The translations under genes were made by a program, and so were the position numbers. A model generated the notes under the pieces. That model had not been told where the DNA came from, searched no databases, and worked only from the letters and a program-made list of their open reading frames with translations. Below, in pieces: positions 1 through 7,591 of a DNA stretch of 64,000 bases. The stretch comes from Cohnella xylanilytica. GTDB taxonomy: Bacteria > Bacillota > Bacilli > Paenibacillales > Paenibacillaceae. Every line of letters starts with the position of its first letter. Position 1 is the stretch's first letter. Location of the stretch: positions 51,938 to 115,937 of the forward strand of contig NZ_JACJVR010000098.1 of assembly GCF_014212175.1 (NCBI RefSeq). Reading direction: 5' to 3'.

Positions 1-1
1 C

Positions 2-355
2 AAGTATCGGGTCGGGCGTCCCCTTCCGGACAACTCCCGCGGAGAGCGCATGGACGTCGATTCCGAAGCGAACAAGGCGAAGCTGGAGAAGGTAGAACGG
101 CTCGCGGAGTGGGCGGAATCGCGCGGGATGACGCTCGGGCAGTTCGCCTTGGCCTGGCTGCTGCGGAAGAACGTCATTCCGATCGTCGGCATCCGCAGCG
201 AGGCGCAGCTGGAATCGAATCTTCAAGCGCTCGAGGCGAAGCTGACGGACGAGGATCTTCGGCAGGTCGACCTCGTGTCCCCGAGTCCTTACCGGGACTT
301 CTCGCAGGACGGCAGCTTCTGGTTCCAGGAGCCCCGCGCCTATCGATTCAAATAG
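2..355 (+). CDS. Aldo/keto reductase, C-terminal part (cut by window edge)
   Basis: The frame is open from base 2 and ends at TAG 353-355, so only the last ~117 residues are present. The pattern ALAWLLRKNVIPIVGIRS followed by QLESNLQALEAKLTDEDL is the C-terminal (alpha/beta)8-barrel region of NADPH-dependent aldo/keto reductases, where the late strand and helices contact the cofactor phosphate. The substrate cannot be inferred. An ATG at 50 is internal to the domain and is not the true start. It converges on the MATE gene and shares the hairpin at 379-417. Confidence 0.85.
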   Translation, partial: KYRVGRPLPDNSRGERMDVDSEANKAKLEKVERLAEWAESRGMTLGQFALAWLLRKNVIPIVGIRSEAQLESNLQALEAKLTDEDLRQVDLVSPSPYRDFSQDGSFWFQEPRAYRFK

Positions 356-378
356 CCGGCGATCTTCGCAACAAAAAA

Positions 379-417
379 AAGAGCCCGATGTCCCTACCCA
401 GGGATCATGGGGCTCTT
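379..417. terminator. Bidirectional intrinsic terminator
   Basis: Arms AAGAGCCC-GATGTCCCT and AGGGATCAT-GGGGCTCTT form a long hairpin between the convergent aldo/keto reductase and MATE genes. An A-run (373-380) supplies the U-tract for the minus-strand transcript, and TCTTCTCCTTCTT follows on the plus strand. Confidence 0.8.
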
Positions 418-438
418 CTCCTTCTTCCTGCATTCGCC

Positions 439-1827
439 CTAAACCAGCCGTCGCCGGTACCACTTCTCCCCGCGGAAGCGCCAGAGGAAGATCAGCCCGC
501 GCACGCCCCACTCGCAGTTCATCGCCAGCCAGACGCCGACGATTCCGAAGTCCAGCACGATGCCCAGAATGTAGCCGAGCACGATCCGGAACAGCCACAT
601 CGACAGCATCGACATGACGGACGTGAACTTCGAGTCGCCCGCCGCGCGAAGCGCCGACGGCAGCAGGAAGCTGACGGCCCAGAGCGGAATCTGGGCGATC
701 GCGTTAATAAGCGTCACCGTGAAGATGTCGTCCACGATCTCGGCCGGCGGATGGAACAAGCCGACGATGGGCTTGAACAGCGGCATAAGAACGAGCAGCA
801 TCGCCGTGAAAAACAGCGAAGAAGTCCACAGGAACGACTTCGTGAACTTGCGGGCGTCGGCGACGTTCCGGCTTCCCATGCACTGCCCGACGACGGTGAT
901 CGTCACGATCGACAGCGCGTTGGACGGGATCTGGAACACGCCGGCCAGCGAGGAGCAGATCGCGTTCGTCGCGATCGCGTTCGTGCCCATGCTGACGATG
1001 AACACCTGGGTCAGCAGCTTGCCCCCGTTGAAGAACATCTGCTCGGCCGCGAACGGGAGTCCGATCGACAGGATCTTCCGGAACATCGCCAGATTGACGT
1101 AGAACGCGTCCCGAATTCGGAAGCGCAGGCTCGCGTCCATTCGCACCAGGTACAGGATCGCGCAGACCGCCGCCGCATAGCGGGAGACGTTCACGGCGAT
1201 CGACATCCCGAGAACGCCCATATGCAGCAGGTTGATGAACACGACGTTCAGCGCCACGTAAGTGAGGTTCATGATCAAGGACAGCGCCAGCGACGCGCGC
1301 GACTTCCCGATTCCGCGCAGCGCTCCGCACACCGCCTCCACGATCGCGATCCCGGCATAGGACGCGCAGCTTCCGATGAAGTACGTCCGGCCATTGGCGA
1401 GAACGTCCGGAGCCGCCGAACCGAACAGCAGATTCAAGGTCGGTCCGTGGAACGCGATCATAAGCAGGCTGATGGCGGCGGCGAACAGGAAGACGGAAGA
1501 CACCGTGCTGGCGGCCGCCTTCGACACCATCTGCGGATTGCCGCTGCCCTTGTACTGCGCGACCAAGACCGTCCCCCCGGTGGAGATGGCCACGAACACG
1601 CTGATCAGAAAAATATTAAGAGAGTCGACCATATTCACGGCGCCGACCGCGGCCACTCCCGACGAGCTGATCATGGCGGTGTTCAGCAGGTTCAGACCGA
1701 CGATGAACGCCTGGTCGATCAGAATCGGCAGGAATAACGCCACGATCTGCCGGTAATCGGTCGATTCTCCGGACAAGTATTTGTCCAGGAACGCTTGCTT
1801 GCGGCTTAACCCTTTGGACGGAACCAC
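439..1827 (-). CDS. MATE-family multidrug/Na+ efflux transporter
   Basis: This 462-residue membrane protein has about twelve hydrophobic segments. Features typical of MATE proteins include the early FLPILIDQAFIVGLNLLN helix, a repeated two-half layout and a conserved GIGKSRASL stretch between halves. Family members exchange drugs or cationic organic compounds for Na+ or H+. The start is GTG at 1827, preceded by AGAGAAGAG at suitable spacing. The gene stands alone, convergent with the aldo/keto reductase. Its leader carries an imperfect hairpin (about 1857-1882), which may be an attenuator or repressor site. The substrate is unknown. Confidence 0.9.
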   Translation of the reverse strand: MVPSKGLSRKQAFLDKYLSGESTDYRQIVALFLPILIDQAFIVGLNLLNTAMISSSGVAAVGAVNMVDSLNIFLISVFVAISTGGTVLVAQYKGSGNPQMVSKAAASTVSSVFLFAAAISLLMIAFHGPTLNLLFGSAAPDVLANGRTYFIGSCASYAGIAIVEAVCGALRGIGKSRASLALSLIMNLTYVALNVVFINLLHMGVLGMSIAVNVSRYAAAVCAILYLVRMDASLRFRIRDAFYVNLAMFRKILSIGLPFAAEQMFFNGGKLLTQVFIVSMGTNAIATNAICSSLAGVFQIPSNALSIVTITVVGQCMGSRNVADARKFTKSFLWTSSLFFTAMLLVLMPLFKPIVGLFHPPAEIVDDIFTVTLINAIAQIPLWAVSFLLPSALRAAGDSKFTSVMSMLSMWLFRIVLGYILGIVLDFGIVGVWLAMNCEWGVRGLIFLWRFRGEKWYRRRLV

Positions 1828-1856
1828 ATCATCACATTCTCTTCTCTGAAAGTTAA

Positions 1857-1882
1857 AGAACTCTTCCGTAAGAAGAGCTCTG
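1857..1882 (-). promoter_or_regulatory. Leader hairpin of the MATE gene
   Basis: On the minus strand, GAGCTCTTC and GAAGAGTTC form a nine-pair stem (one G-U) around a short loop, followed by TTTAACTTT and then the ribosome site of the MATE gene. It could be a weak attenuator, or a palindromic operator for a MarR-type repressor. This is inference only. Confidence 0.35.
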
Positions 1883-2080
1883 CTAGTTGTCTTATGAAGG
1901 TGCGGCCAATCGCGAAGAAGCCCGTTGACTTCGGGTTAGATACTATCACCGGGGTGAGGGGCTGTCAACGCCGGTTAGAAGGCGGAATTCGCCGATACGC
2001 GGCCGGAGCCGGGCCCTCCCGCGGATAGCTCCGGATAAGGCGGGATTGCTCGAAGATCCTCGGAATGGGGAAAAGAGCGC

Positions 2081-2115
2081 AAAAAAACATGGGAATGCCG
2101 CAAGCATCCCCATGC
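2081..2115 (-). terminator. Intrinsic terminator of the GH43 gene
   Basis: On the minus strand CATGGGGATGC-TTGC-GGCATTCCCATG is followed by a seven-base T-run. It lies just past the GH43 stop codon. Confidence 0.85.
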
Positions 2116-2122
2116 TTCCTTG

Positions 2123-3433
2123 TCAGTCCCCGAGCGGACGGACGACGAGGCTCTCCACGCGAACGTCCCCATGCCCGCCCTCGAGCCGGATCGCGTTCGT
2201 CTCTCCCGGGCGCAGGGGCACCGTCAGCGTCGTCCAGCCTTCGAAGGCGGAAGCGCTTCCGGTCGAGAGCGCGTTCAGCAGCGAATAATCGCGGCCGTTG
2301 ACGATAAGCCGAAGCTTGGCGAGGCGTTCCGCCGTCGCGTAGCGCACGGCGATCGCCGCCCGTCCGCCCGCTCCGCCGTCTACCCGGCCGAACCGGCAAT
2401 ACGCGCCCGCCCCGGACAGCCGGCCGGCGATGCCGGTCTCGTCGACCTCCGCGCCGCCGCCGACCTCCGCTTCCGAAGCCGGATACGTCCTCTCGCCGAG
2501 GTCCGGTTCCGGGGGCGATCCGACCGGTCTCACGCCCTCCTTCGTCTGGACGACGGTCCGGATCGAGCCGTCCTCCTCGAAGTCCAGGTAATCGATGCAC
2601 ACGCTTCGCAGGTTGCCTTGATCCGAGATCGCCTGGTTATGGTAGAACAGATACCATTGCCCTCTGAATTCCGCGACGGAGCCGTGGGTCGTCGAGCAGC
2701 CGGTCGGCTCGAGGAAGATGCCCCGGTACGTCCACGGGCCGAGCGGATGCTCGCCGGTCGCGTACCTCATCCGGTTGTTCTCTTCGAGGTTGTCCGCGTA
2801 GGTCAAGTAGTAGAGGCCGTTCCGCTTGAACACCCAGGCCGCTTCGTGGAAGTCCTCGAGACCTTCCATCTCCCGCATGGCGCCCTTGATCGACATCATG
2901 TCCTCGCCGAGCTCGCCGCCTTCGCAGCGGCCGCCTCCTCCGTAGTACATGTAGGCTCGTCCGTCGTCGTCGACGAACACGCACGGGTCGATCATCGCGA
3001 AGCCGCCGAGCCCCTCGATGTAGCCCCGGTCGACGAAGCCGGAAGCGGGCTTGTCGCTCGTCGCGACCCCGATCTTCCACGTGTCGTTCCAATCGGAGCC
3101 GCTCGGATGCGGATAATAGAAGTAGTAGGTGCCGTTCTTGTACGCGCAGTCGGGCGCCCACATGAAGCCGCCCTCCGGCCGGCCCCATGCCACGTCGTCC
3201 GAGCGAAGGATCTCTCCTTCGTCCGTCCAATGCACCATGTCGGTTGAAGAGAACACGTGGTACCGGTCCATCAAGTCGCAGCCGCGGGCCGGGTCCATGT
3301 CGTGGGAGGCGTACACGTAGACCTTCCCGTCTTCCCATACATGGGCGGACGGGTCGGCCGTATAAATCGAAGTCATAACGGGGTTGCCGGAAGCCGTCTT
3401 CCGCTTGCCGGCGGGGATGCCCGGATCGCTCAT
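2123..3433 (-). CDS. GH43-family glycosidase with C-terminal carbohydrate-binding-like domain
   Basis: This 436-residue protein begins at ATG 3433, nine bases after AGGAGG; the frame is open further upstream but without a ribosome site. The five-bladed propeller signature of GH43 is visible: TADPSAHVW near the N-terminus carries the catalytic-base Asp, AMIDPCVFVDDDG supplies the pKa-tuning Asp, and FHEAAWVFKRNGLYYL supplies the acid Glu. After about residue 300 there is a beta-rich region resembling a CBM6 module. No signal peptide is visible, so an intracellular role on arabino/xylo-oligosaccharides is likely. It fits the hemicellulose locus at 46-56 kb but is unlinked to it. Precise specificity is uncertain. 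Confidence 0.85.
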   Translation of the reverse strand: MSDPGIPAGKRKTASGNPVMTSIYTADPSAHVWEDGKVYVYASHDMDPARGCDLMDRYHVFSSTDMVHWTDEGEILRSDDVAWGRPEGGFMWAPDCAYKNGTYYFYYPHPSGSDWNDTWKIGVATSDKPASGFVDRGYIEGLGGFAMIDPCVFVDDDGRAYMYYGGGGRCEGGELGEDMMSIKGAMREMEGLEDFHEAAWVFKRNGLYYLTYADNLEENNRMRYATGEHPLGPWTYRGIFLEPTGCSTTHGSVAEFRGQWYLFYHNQAISDQGNLRSVCIDYLDFEEDGSIRTVVQTKEGVRPVGSPPEPDLGERTYPASEAEVGGGAEVDETGIAGRLSGAGAYCRFGRVDGGAGGRAAIAVRYATAERLAKLRLIVNGRDYSLLNALSTGSASAFEGWTTLTVPLRPGETNAIRLEGGHGDVRVESLVVRPLGD

Positions 3434-3572
3434 CGCCAAGTTCCTCCTGTGCTCCTTGAATCGAGATGCAGAGCGGCGGCGCGCCAGCTCCGCCCGCTTC
3501 AAGCATACCCCGACCGGCCAAGAGGCTGCCATGAGGCGATATTAAACAATCCAGGCGAATCGATAACTTCGT

Positions 3573-4184
3573 CTACTCCGGCCGGTCGAGCGTGAAGATC
3601 TCGCCGAGCTTCGCGTAGTTGTTGCCGGCGAGCCGGCTGACCGGCCGCAGCTTCAAGGCGTCGATTCGGCCGTTGTGCAGCAGCTCGTCCGCGACGTGGA
3701 AGCAGACGACCCGGCCGATCAGCAGATCGCATTGCGGCGTCCCCTCCGTTCCTCCGAGCGGAAGGCTTCGCTCCAGCACGCATTCCATTCGCACCTTGGC
3801 CTCCGCGACGCCGGGCACGGGAATCTTCTCGCTCGGCACCTGCGTCAACCCGGCTGCCGGAAGCTCGCTCTCGTCGGGAGGTAGGGGCGCCGCGGCCTCG
3901 TTCGCCGCCCCGACGTTCGACTCGTCGGCGATGTGAACGACGAAGCTTCCCGCCGACATCGCGTTGCGCGAGGTGTCCTTCGGAACGCCGTTCTTGCGCT
4001 GCACCGCCACCGAGATCATCGGAGGATTCGAACAGACGATGTTGAAGTAGCTGAACGGAGCCGCGTTCACGACGCCTTCCTCGGACAGGGTCGTCACGAG
4101 CGCGATCGGCCGCGGCAGAATGCTTCCGATCAGCAGCTTGTAGTTGTCACTCTCGCTCTGGTTCGATGGATCGATAACGGCCAT
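3573..4184 (-). CDS. Flavin reductase-like (FMN-binding split-barrel) protein
   Basis: This 203-residue protein resembles the DIM6/NTAB flavin-reductase family: SILPRPIALVTTLSEEG near residue 20, NAAPFSYFNIVCSNPPMISV, and an RNAMSAGSFVVHI segment match the FMN-binding barrel. Such proteins reduce flavin with NAD(P)H or act as small flavoprotein oxidoreductases. ATG 4184 follows GGAGGGG. It is probably monocistronic; no partner monooxygenase is nearby, so the electron acceptor is unknown. Confidence 0.8.
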   Translation of the reverse strand: MAVIDPSNQSESDNYKLLIGSILPRPIALVTTLSEEGVVNAAPFSYFNIVCSNPPMISVAVQRKNGVPKDTSRNAMSAGSFVVHIADESNVGAANEAAAPLPPDESELPAAGLTQVPSEKIPVPGVAEAKVRMECVLERSLPLGGTEGTPQCDLLIGRVVCFHVADELLHNGRIDALKLRPVSRLAGNNYAKLGEIFTLDRPE

Positions 4185-4247
4185 GTCTGCCCCTCCATTT
4201 TTTTCCGACTCTGTCCGGTTCGAACTTAACGATTCGCGGGCCGCGGG

Positions 4248-5048
4248 TTACGCTTCCGCCTTCTGGATCTTGGAGGGGTTGTTGATCTTGTAGGGCACCG
4301 GATGCTTCGTCAGCTTCTTGGCGATGACCTTCGCTTCGAACGCGATCGCGTCCCCGACGGCCAGCTCCAGCTTCTTCAAGGTGGCGCTGTAGCTGGACCA
4401 GGCGTCGCCGAGCTCGATCGGCTCCGGCTCCAGGATAGTCGCCGCTTCGTAGATGACGACCTCGTCGTCGTTGTCGGAGAAGTGGTTCGGCACCGTCGTG
4501 AACTCTTTGACGGTCGCGGTCATCTTCACCTTTTCCTCCGGGAGCTCGATCTTCTTGGACTTGCCCTTCGCGGCCTTGGGCTTCTCCGGTTCCGCCGCCT
4601 TCGGCTTGGGCTCGGCTTCCGGCTTCGCCTCCGCCGGCTCGGGCGCCGCCGCGGGCTCCTCGTCCGGGACGACCGCCGCCGCCGGAGTCTCCTCGTCCGC
4701 CGGGACCGGCGCCGCGACTTCGGCTTCGTCCGGAGCCGCCGCTTCCTCCTCGGAATCCGCCCGGGCCCCGTATCTCTGCCCGTAAGTCGAAGCCTGCATC
4801 TCCTTCAGATAGGAAGGATGGATGCAGTGCTGCCGCTTGTTGTCGAATTCGATGACGGCGGTCATCCGGTCGACGTACCCGATAATGCGGCAGGGCTCGT
4901 TCAGGCCGTTGCCCTTGTAGTAGAACGTCTTGGTCTTGGTCGCCTTCTCCGACAGCAGGCCCCATTCCTTGCACTTCTCCAGCTGCTCCGTCTCGTTATC
5001 GAATTCGATAAAGAGCGGAGGAGGTTCGATGACGAACGAATACGCCAT
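4248..5048 (-). CDS. Unknown protein with acidic Pro/Ala/Glu-rich central linker
   Basis: This 266-residue protein is not recognised. ATG 5048 is chosen because AAAGGCGG precedes it; the frame runs 15 codons further upstream. Residues 1-90 form a compact-looking domain (FVIEPPPLFIEFDNETEQLEKC and CRIIGYVDRMTAVIEF), residues ~100-165 are a low-complexity linker rich in E, A, P and K, and residues ~170-266 form a second folded-looking part. No signal peptide or membrane helix is seen, so it is probably cytoplasmic. The linker suggests two domains tethered flexibly, but nothing here identifies a function. Confidence 0.6.
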   Translation of the reverse strand: MAYSFVIEPPPLFIEFDNETEQLEKCKEWGLLSEKATKTKTFYYKGNGLNEPCRIIGYVDRMTAVIEFDNKRQHCIHPSYLKEMQASTYGQRYGARADSEEEAAAPDEAEVAAPVPADEETPAAAVVPDEEPAAAPEPAEAKPEAEPKPKAAEPEKPKAAKGKSKKIELPEEKVKMTATVKEFTTVPNHFSDNDDEVVIYEAATILEPEPIELGDAWSSYSATLKKLELAVGDAIAFEAKVIAKKLTKHPVPYKINNPSKIQKAEA

Positions 5049-5203
5049 GGTACGATTCCGCCTTTCTATCCTCATATAGCACCAGTTTACCACTTTTTGC
5101 GGCGGACAAGCGTTCGGGCTTCCGCTTATTTTGCCGAAGGATGCTCATCGAGAGAGAGACGACCGGCAATGGCGGAGATAGACCGGCCGATTCAATATCC
5201 GCT

Positions 5204-5356
5204 TCAGAAAATCCCGAGCAGAGCGTCCAGCGAATAATCGCCCGCGCCGGACAGGGCGATGCCGACCGCCGCCGCGATCAGCACGGCGGCCAGCGGCGTG
5301 AACAGCCCGACCGCGAACCAGGCGCCGCCGAGCAGCTCCGCCAATCCGGCCAGCAT
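5204..5356 (-). pseudogene. DoxX-family membrane protein, N-terminally deleted remnant
   Basis: Reading the minus strand from 5356 gives 50 residues, including LAGLAELLGGAWFAVGLFTP, the characteristic third-helix region of DoxX proteins, and ends at TGA 5204-5206. The first ~80 residues expected for a DoxX protein are missing, and an in-frame stop (5375-5377) closes the frame upstream. Directly upstream sits an MhqR-like palindrome, suggesting that a deletion joined the old promoter to the gene's 3' end. An intact DoxX gene occurs at 60.7 kb. It could still express a short peptide. Confidence 0.65.
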
Positions 5357-5370
5357 TTTATCAGGGTACA

Positions 5371-5388
5371 AATCTTAAAATTAAGATA
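5371..5388 (-). promoter_or_regulatory. MhqR-like operator before the DoxX remnant
   Basis: On the minus strand TATCT-N8-AGATT, with a perfect inner 7-2-7 palindrome (ATCTTAA/TTAAGAT), has the same 18-bp spacing as the Bacillus MhqR box TATCT-N8-AGATA. MhqR controls quinone-responsive genes that include a DoxX homologue. Confidence 0.45.
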
Positions 5389-5439
5389 TGCAGCGCGTGA
5401 ATTCTATACGAGCTGCGCCGGAGGCGATACCTCCGAATT

Positions 5440-6216
5440 TTACCTCTTCCGAACGAGCGGGTATCCCGGAGCGGTCGGAACCTGGATCAAGACGAGGCGC
5501 AACGGGTCTTCGCCGGCGTTCGCGATCTCCGCTTCCGAATCCGATATGGCGGTAGCGACGATGAAGTCCTTCTGGCGGAAAGCGGCCGAAGGCATCCCGG
5601 AACCGGCTTCGCCCCACGTTCCCCGCCCTTGCACGGCTACCGCCGTCAGCGCATCTCCGTTCGCGACCGGATGCCGATAGACGGCGCCGGCCGGAATCTC
5701 GACGTCCCACATCCGCACGTCCGCGACCAGCTCGACGGGAGCGCCGTCTCCGATCACCGTCTTGACGCGATTGCCCGCCTCGTCGACGGCTTCCGGGAAA
5801 TCCTCGTGCTCGTATTGCCGGTAAGTCGGCTGCCGCTTCACCGCTTCCAGATACTCGGGCTCGAACCAGATCTGGAACATCTCCGTCCCGGCGCTCAGAT
5901 GCTCTTGATGGCTGACTCCCGAGCCGGTCTGCATCACTTGCGCCCCTCCGGCGCCTACCGTGCTGGACGTCCCGAGCGTATCGCCGTGATGGGAATGACC
6001 TTCGAGCACGTAGGTCATAATCTCGAACGCCTGATGGGGGTGCAGGCCGATATGGGCCTCCTCGCTCGCCGAAGCCCAAGCCCAATAGAACAGCGGGCCC
6101 ACCCGCTTGATCACCGAGCCTTCGCCGGAGAACCCGATCGGCTTGCGCTCCTTGATCTTCCCGCCGTCGAACTCGCCCGCCCCCTGCATCGCGGGGGTGT
6201 ATACCATGGCTTGCAT
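5440..6216 (-). CDS. Pirin-family cupin protein
   Basis: This 258-residue bicupin carries the pirin metal-binding motif GLHPHQAFEIMTYVLEG (His residues plus Glu), followed by HHGDTLG and a second cupin half after residue ~150. Bacterial pirins bind iron, and some have quercetinase-type dioxygenase activity. ATG 6216 is preferred: AAAGGAGA lies nine bases upstream, whereas the in-frame GTG at 6225 overlaps that site. An MhqR-like operator precedes the gene, suggesting induction by quinones or aromatic electrophiles. The downstream DoxX remnant may once have belonged to the same response. Confidence 0.85.
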   Translation of the reverse strand: MQAMVYTPAMQGAGEFDGGKIKERKPIGFSGEGSVIKRVGPLFYWAWASASEEAHIGLHPHQAFEIMTYVLEGHSHHGDTLGTSSTVGAGGAQVMQTGSGVSHQEHLSAGTEMFQIWFEPEYLEAVKRQPTYRQYEHEDFPEAVDEAGNRVKTVIGDGAPVELVADVRMWDVEIPAGAVYRHPVANGDALTAVAVQGRGTWGEAGSGMPSAAFRQKDFIVATAISDSEAEIANAGEDPLRLVLIQVPTAPGYPLVRKR

Positions 6217-6274
6217 GCGGAACACTCTCCTTTAGGAAGCGGATCTGTCGCCGTTTAATGGCAGCGCCCGCCTG

Positions 6275-6309
6275 TTATCTCGAAATTTATTATCTTTAAT
6301 TTGAGATAA
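6275..6309 (-). promoter_or_regulatory. MhqR-like operator region before pirin
   Basis: Bases 6291-6308 read TATCT-N8-AGATA, the exact spacing of the MhqR box. A further TTATCTC half-site (6275-6281) makes a second, wider inverted repeat with TTGAGATAA (6301-6309). The region is AT-rich and lies 60-95 bp upstream of the pirin start. Confidence 0.5.
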
Positions 6310-6500
6310 ATATATACCATGATTACATCTTTGTCAACGGGAACTTCACGTATTTCTGCATTGGCCCCATTCACATTCGGAATCTGTGCCGCATGTTCAA
6401 GTCCATATCCTCATATAGCTCGAACCATGCAGAATCCGCATGCAAAACTTCAGCAACTCGCGGAGACCATCGACTCCCATTGCCGGCAATTGCCGTAACG

Positions 6501-6537
6501 GCGAGAGACCCTGGCCTTGTATGCCGGGGTCTCTCGC
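6501..6537. terminator. Strong hairpin downstream of glycan operon
   Basis: GCGAGAGACC-CTGGC pairs with GCCGGGG-TCTCTCGC. The T-run is short on either strand, so termination is plausible but not certain. It lies ~145 bp beyond the last gene of the leftward operon. Confidence 0.55.
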
Positions 6538-6604
6538 GTTTACCTTCATGCCGATACGGAAAACGTTTTACATCCAGGCCGAACGAAACGCTTCGCCATG
6601 GACC

Positions 6605-6644
6605 CTCTCCATCTCTTCATCTCTCCATCTCTCCGTCTCTCCAT
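6605..6644. repeat. Octanucleotide tandem repeat (CTCTCCAT)5
   Basis: Five contiguous 8-bp units, two of them with one substitution. Non-coding. Such repeats change length by slippage. Confidence 0.8.
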
Positions 6645-6682
6645 CAAGCCCTCATTCGGCCCTCCATTCGGCGATTCGACGC

Positions 6683-7591
6683 CTAGATGAGAACGACGGC
6701 GGCACCGAACACCAGCACGCACGCCAGGATGCCTCTGTCCTCGTAAAGGAGCGATTCCGGCTTGCCTCCCTTGCCCAGAACGTGAATCAGGTACAGGTAG
6801 CGGAACAGGCCGTAAATGACGCACGGAATGGTCCACATGAGGGGGGCGGATTGGCCGTCCCGGAACGTGTAGAGCGAGTAGCTCACGATCGTCATCGCCG
6901 TCACGACGCTGGACAGCTGATTGAGCAGCGGCTCCGAGTAATTCATCAGCACCTTCCGGTGCAAGCCCTTGTTGTGCTCCAGCAGCAGCAGCTCGTGCCT
7001 GCGCTTGCCGATCGCGAGGAACAGCGACAGGAAGAACACGCACAGCAGGAACCACGAGGTGAAGCCCGCCCGGATGGCGAGTCCGCCGCCCACCGCCCGC
7101 ATGGCGAAGCCGGCCGCGATAACCATGATGTCCAGGATGACGATGTGCTTCAGCCTTAGCGAATAGAGCACGTTCATCGCGAAGTAAGCGAGCAGCAGCA
7201 GCCCGAACAGCCGGTTCTGGTACCATCCCGCGAGCAGGGAGCCGGCCAGCAGGACGCCGCCGAACGACAGCGCGAGCGCGGGCTTCAGCCTTCCCGAAGC
7301 CATTGGGCGCCTCGCCTTGTCCGGGTGCTGGCGATCGGCTTCCCGGTCCACGTAATCGTTCAGAATGTAGACGCAGCCCGACACGAAGCAGAACAGCAGG
7401 AACGCGGTCAGGATCGCCGCCGCGCTCTCCAGGCTCATCCGGTCCGCCGAGAACGCGAGCGCCGCGAACACGAGCAGGTTCTTGGTCCACTGGCGGGGCC
7501 GAAGCTGAAGGAACAGCAGCCGCAGCGTCTCTCCGGGCGGTGCCGGGCTCTTCGGCAGCCGGAGGGGTTCCTCGCCCGCTTCCATTCTCAT
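6683..7591 (-). CDS. UbiA-family polyprenyl-phosphate phosphoribosyltransferase (DPPR synthase-like)
   Basis: This 302-residue, roughly nine-helix membrane protein has the signature NDYVDREADRQHPDKARRP near residue 75. In decaprenyl-phosphate 5-phosphoribose synthases (Rv3806c type) this binds Mg2+ and PRPP. The second Asp motif is less clear. The family transfers 5-phosphoribose from PRPP to polyprenyl phosphate, the first step to lipid-linked ribose or arabinose. The start ATG 7591 overlaps the glycosyltransferase stop in an ATGA; ATG 7585 is an alternative. It is the last gene of a four-gene operon with a flippase and glycosyltransferase, which points to a pentose-containing surface glycan. 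The product sugar is inferred. Confidence 0.8.
   Translation of the reverse strand: MRMEAGEEPLRLPKSPAPPGETLRLLFLQLRPRQWTKNLLVFAALAFSADRMSLESAAAILTAFLLFCFVSGCVYILNDYVDREADRQHPDKARRPMASGRLKPALALSFGGVLLAGSLLAGWYQNRLFGLLLLAYFAMNVLYSLRLKHIVILDIMVIAAGFAMRAVGGGLAIRAGFTSWFLLCVFFLSLFLAIGKRRHELLLLEHNKGLHRKVLMNYSEPLLNQLSSVVTAMTIVSYSLYTFRDGQSAPLMWTIPCVIYGLFRYLYLIHVLGKGGKPESLLYEDRGILACVLVFGAAVVLI

Larger units (their letters stand above)
6217..6682. other. Intergenic stretch with hairpin and 8-bp tandem repeat
   Basis: About 465 bp without a credible gene. It holds the pirin operator (6275-6309), a strong hairpin (6501-6537), five tandem copies of a CTCTCCAT-type octamer (6605-6644) and a short duplicated CCTCCATTCGGC motif just before the end of the UbiA-type gene. 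Confidence 0.6.
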
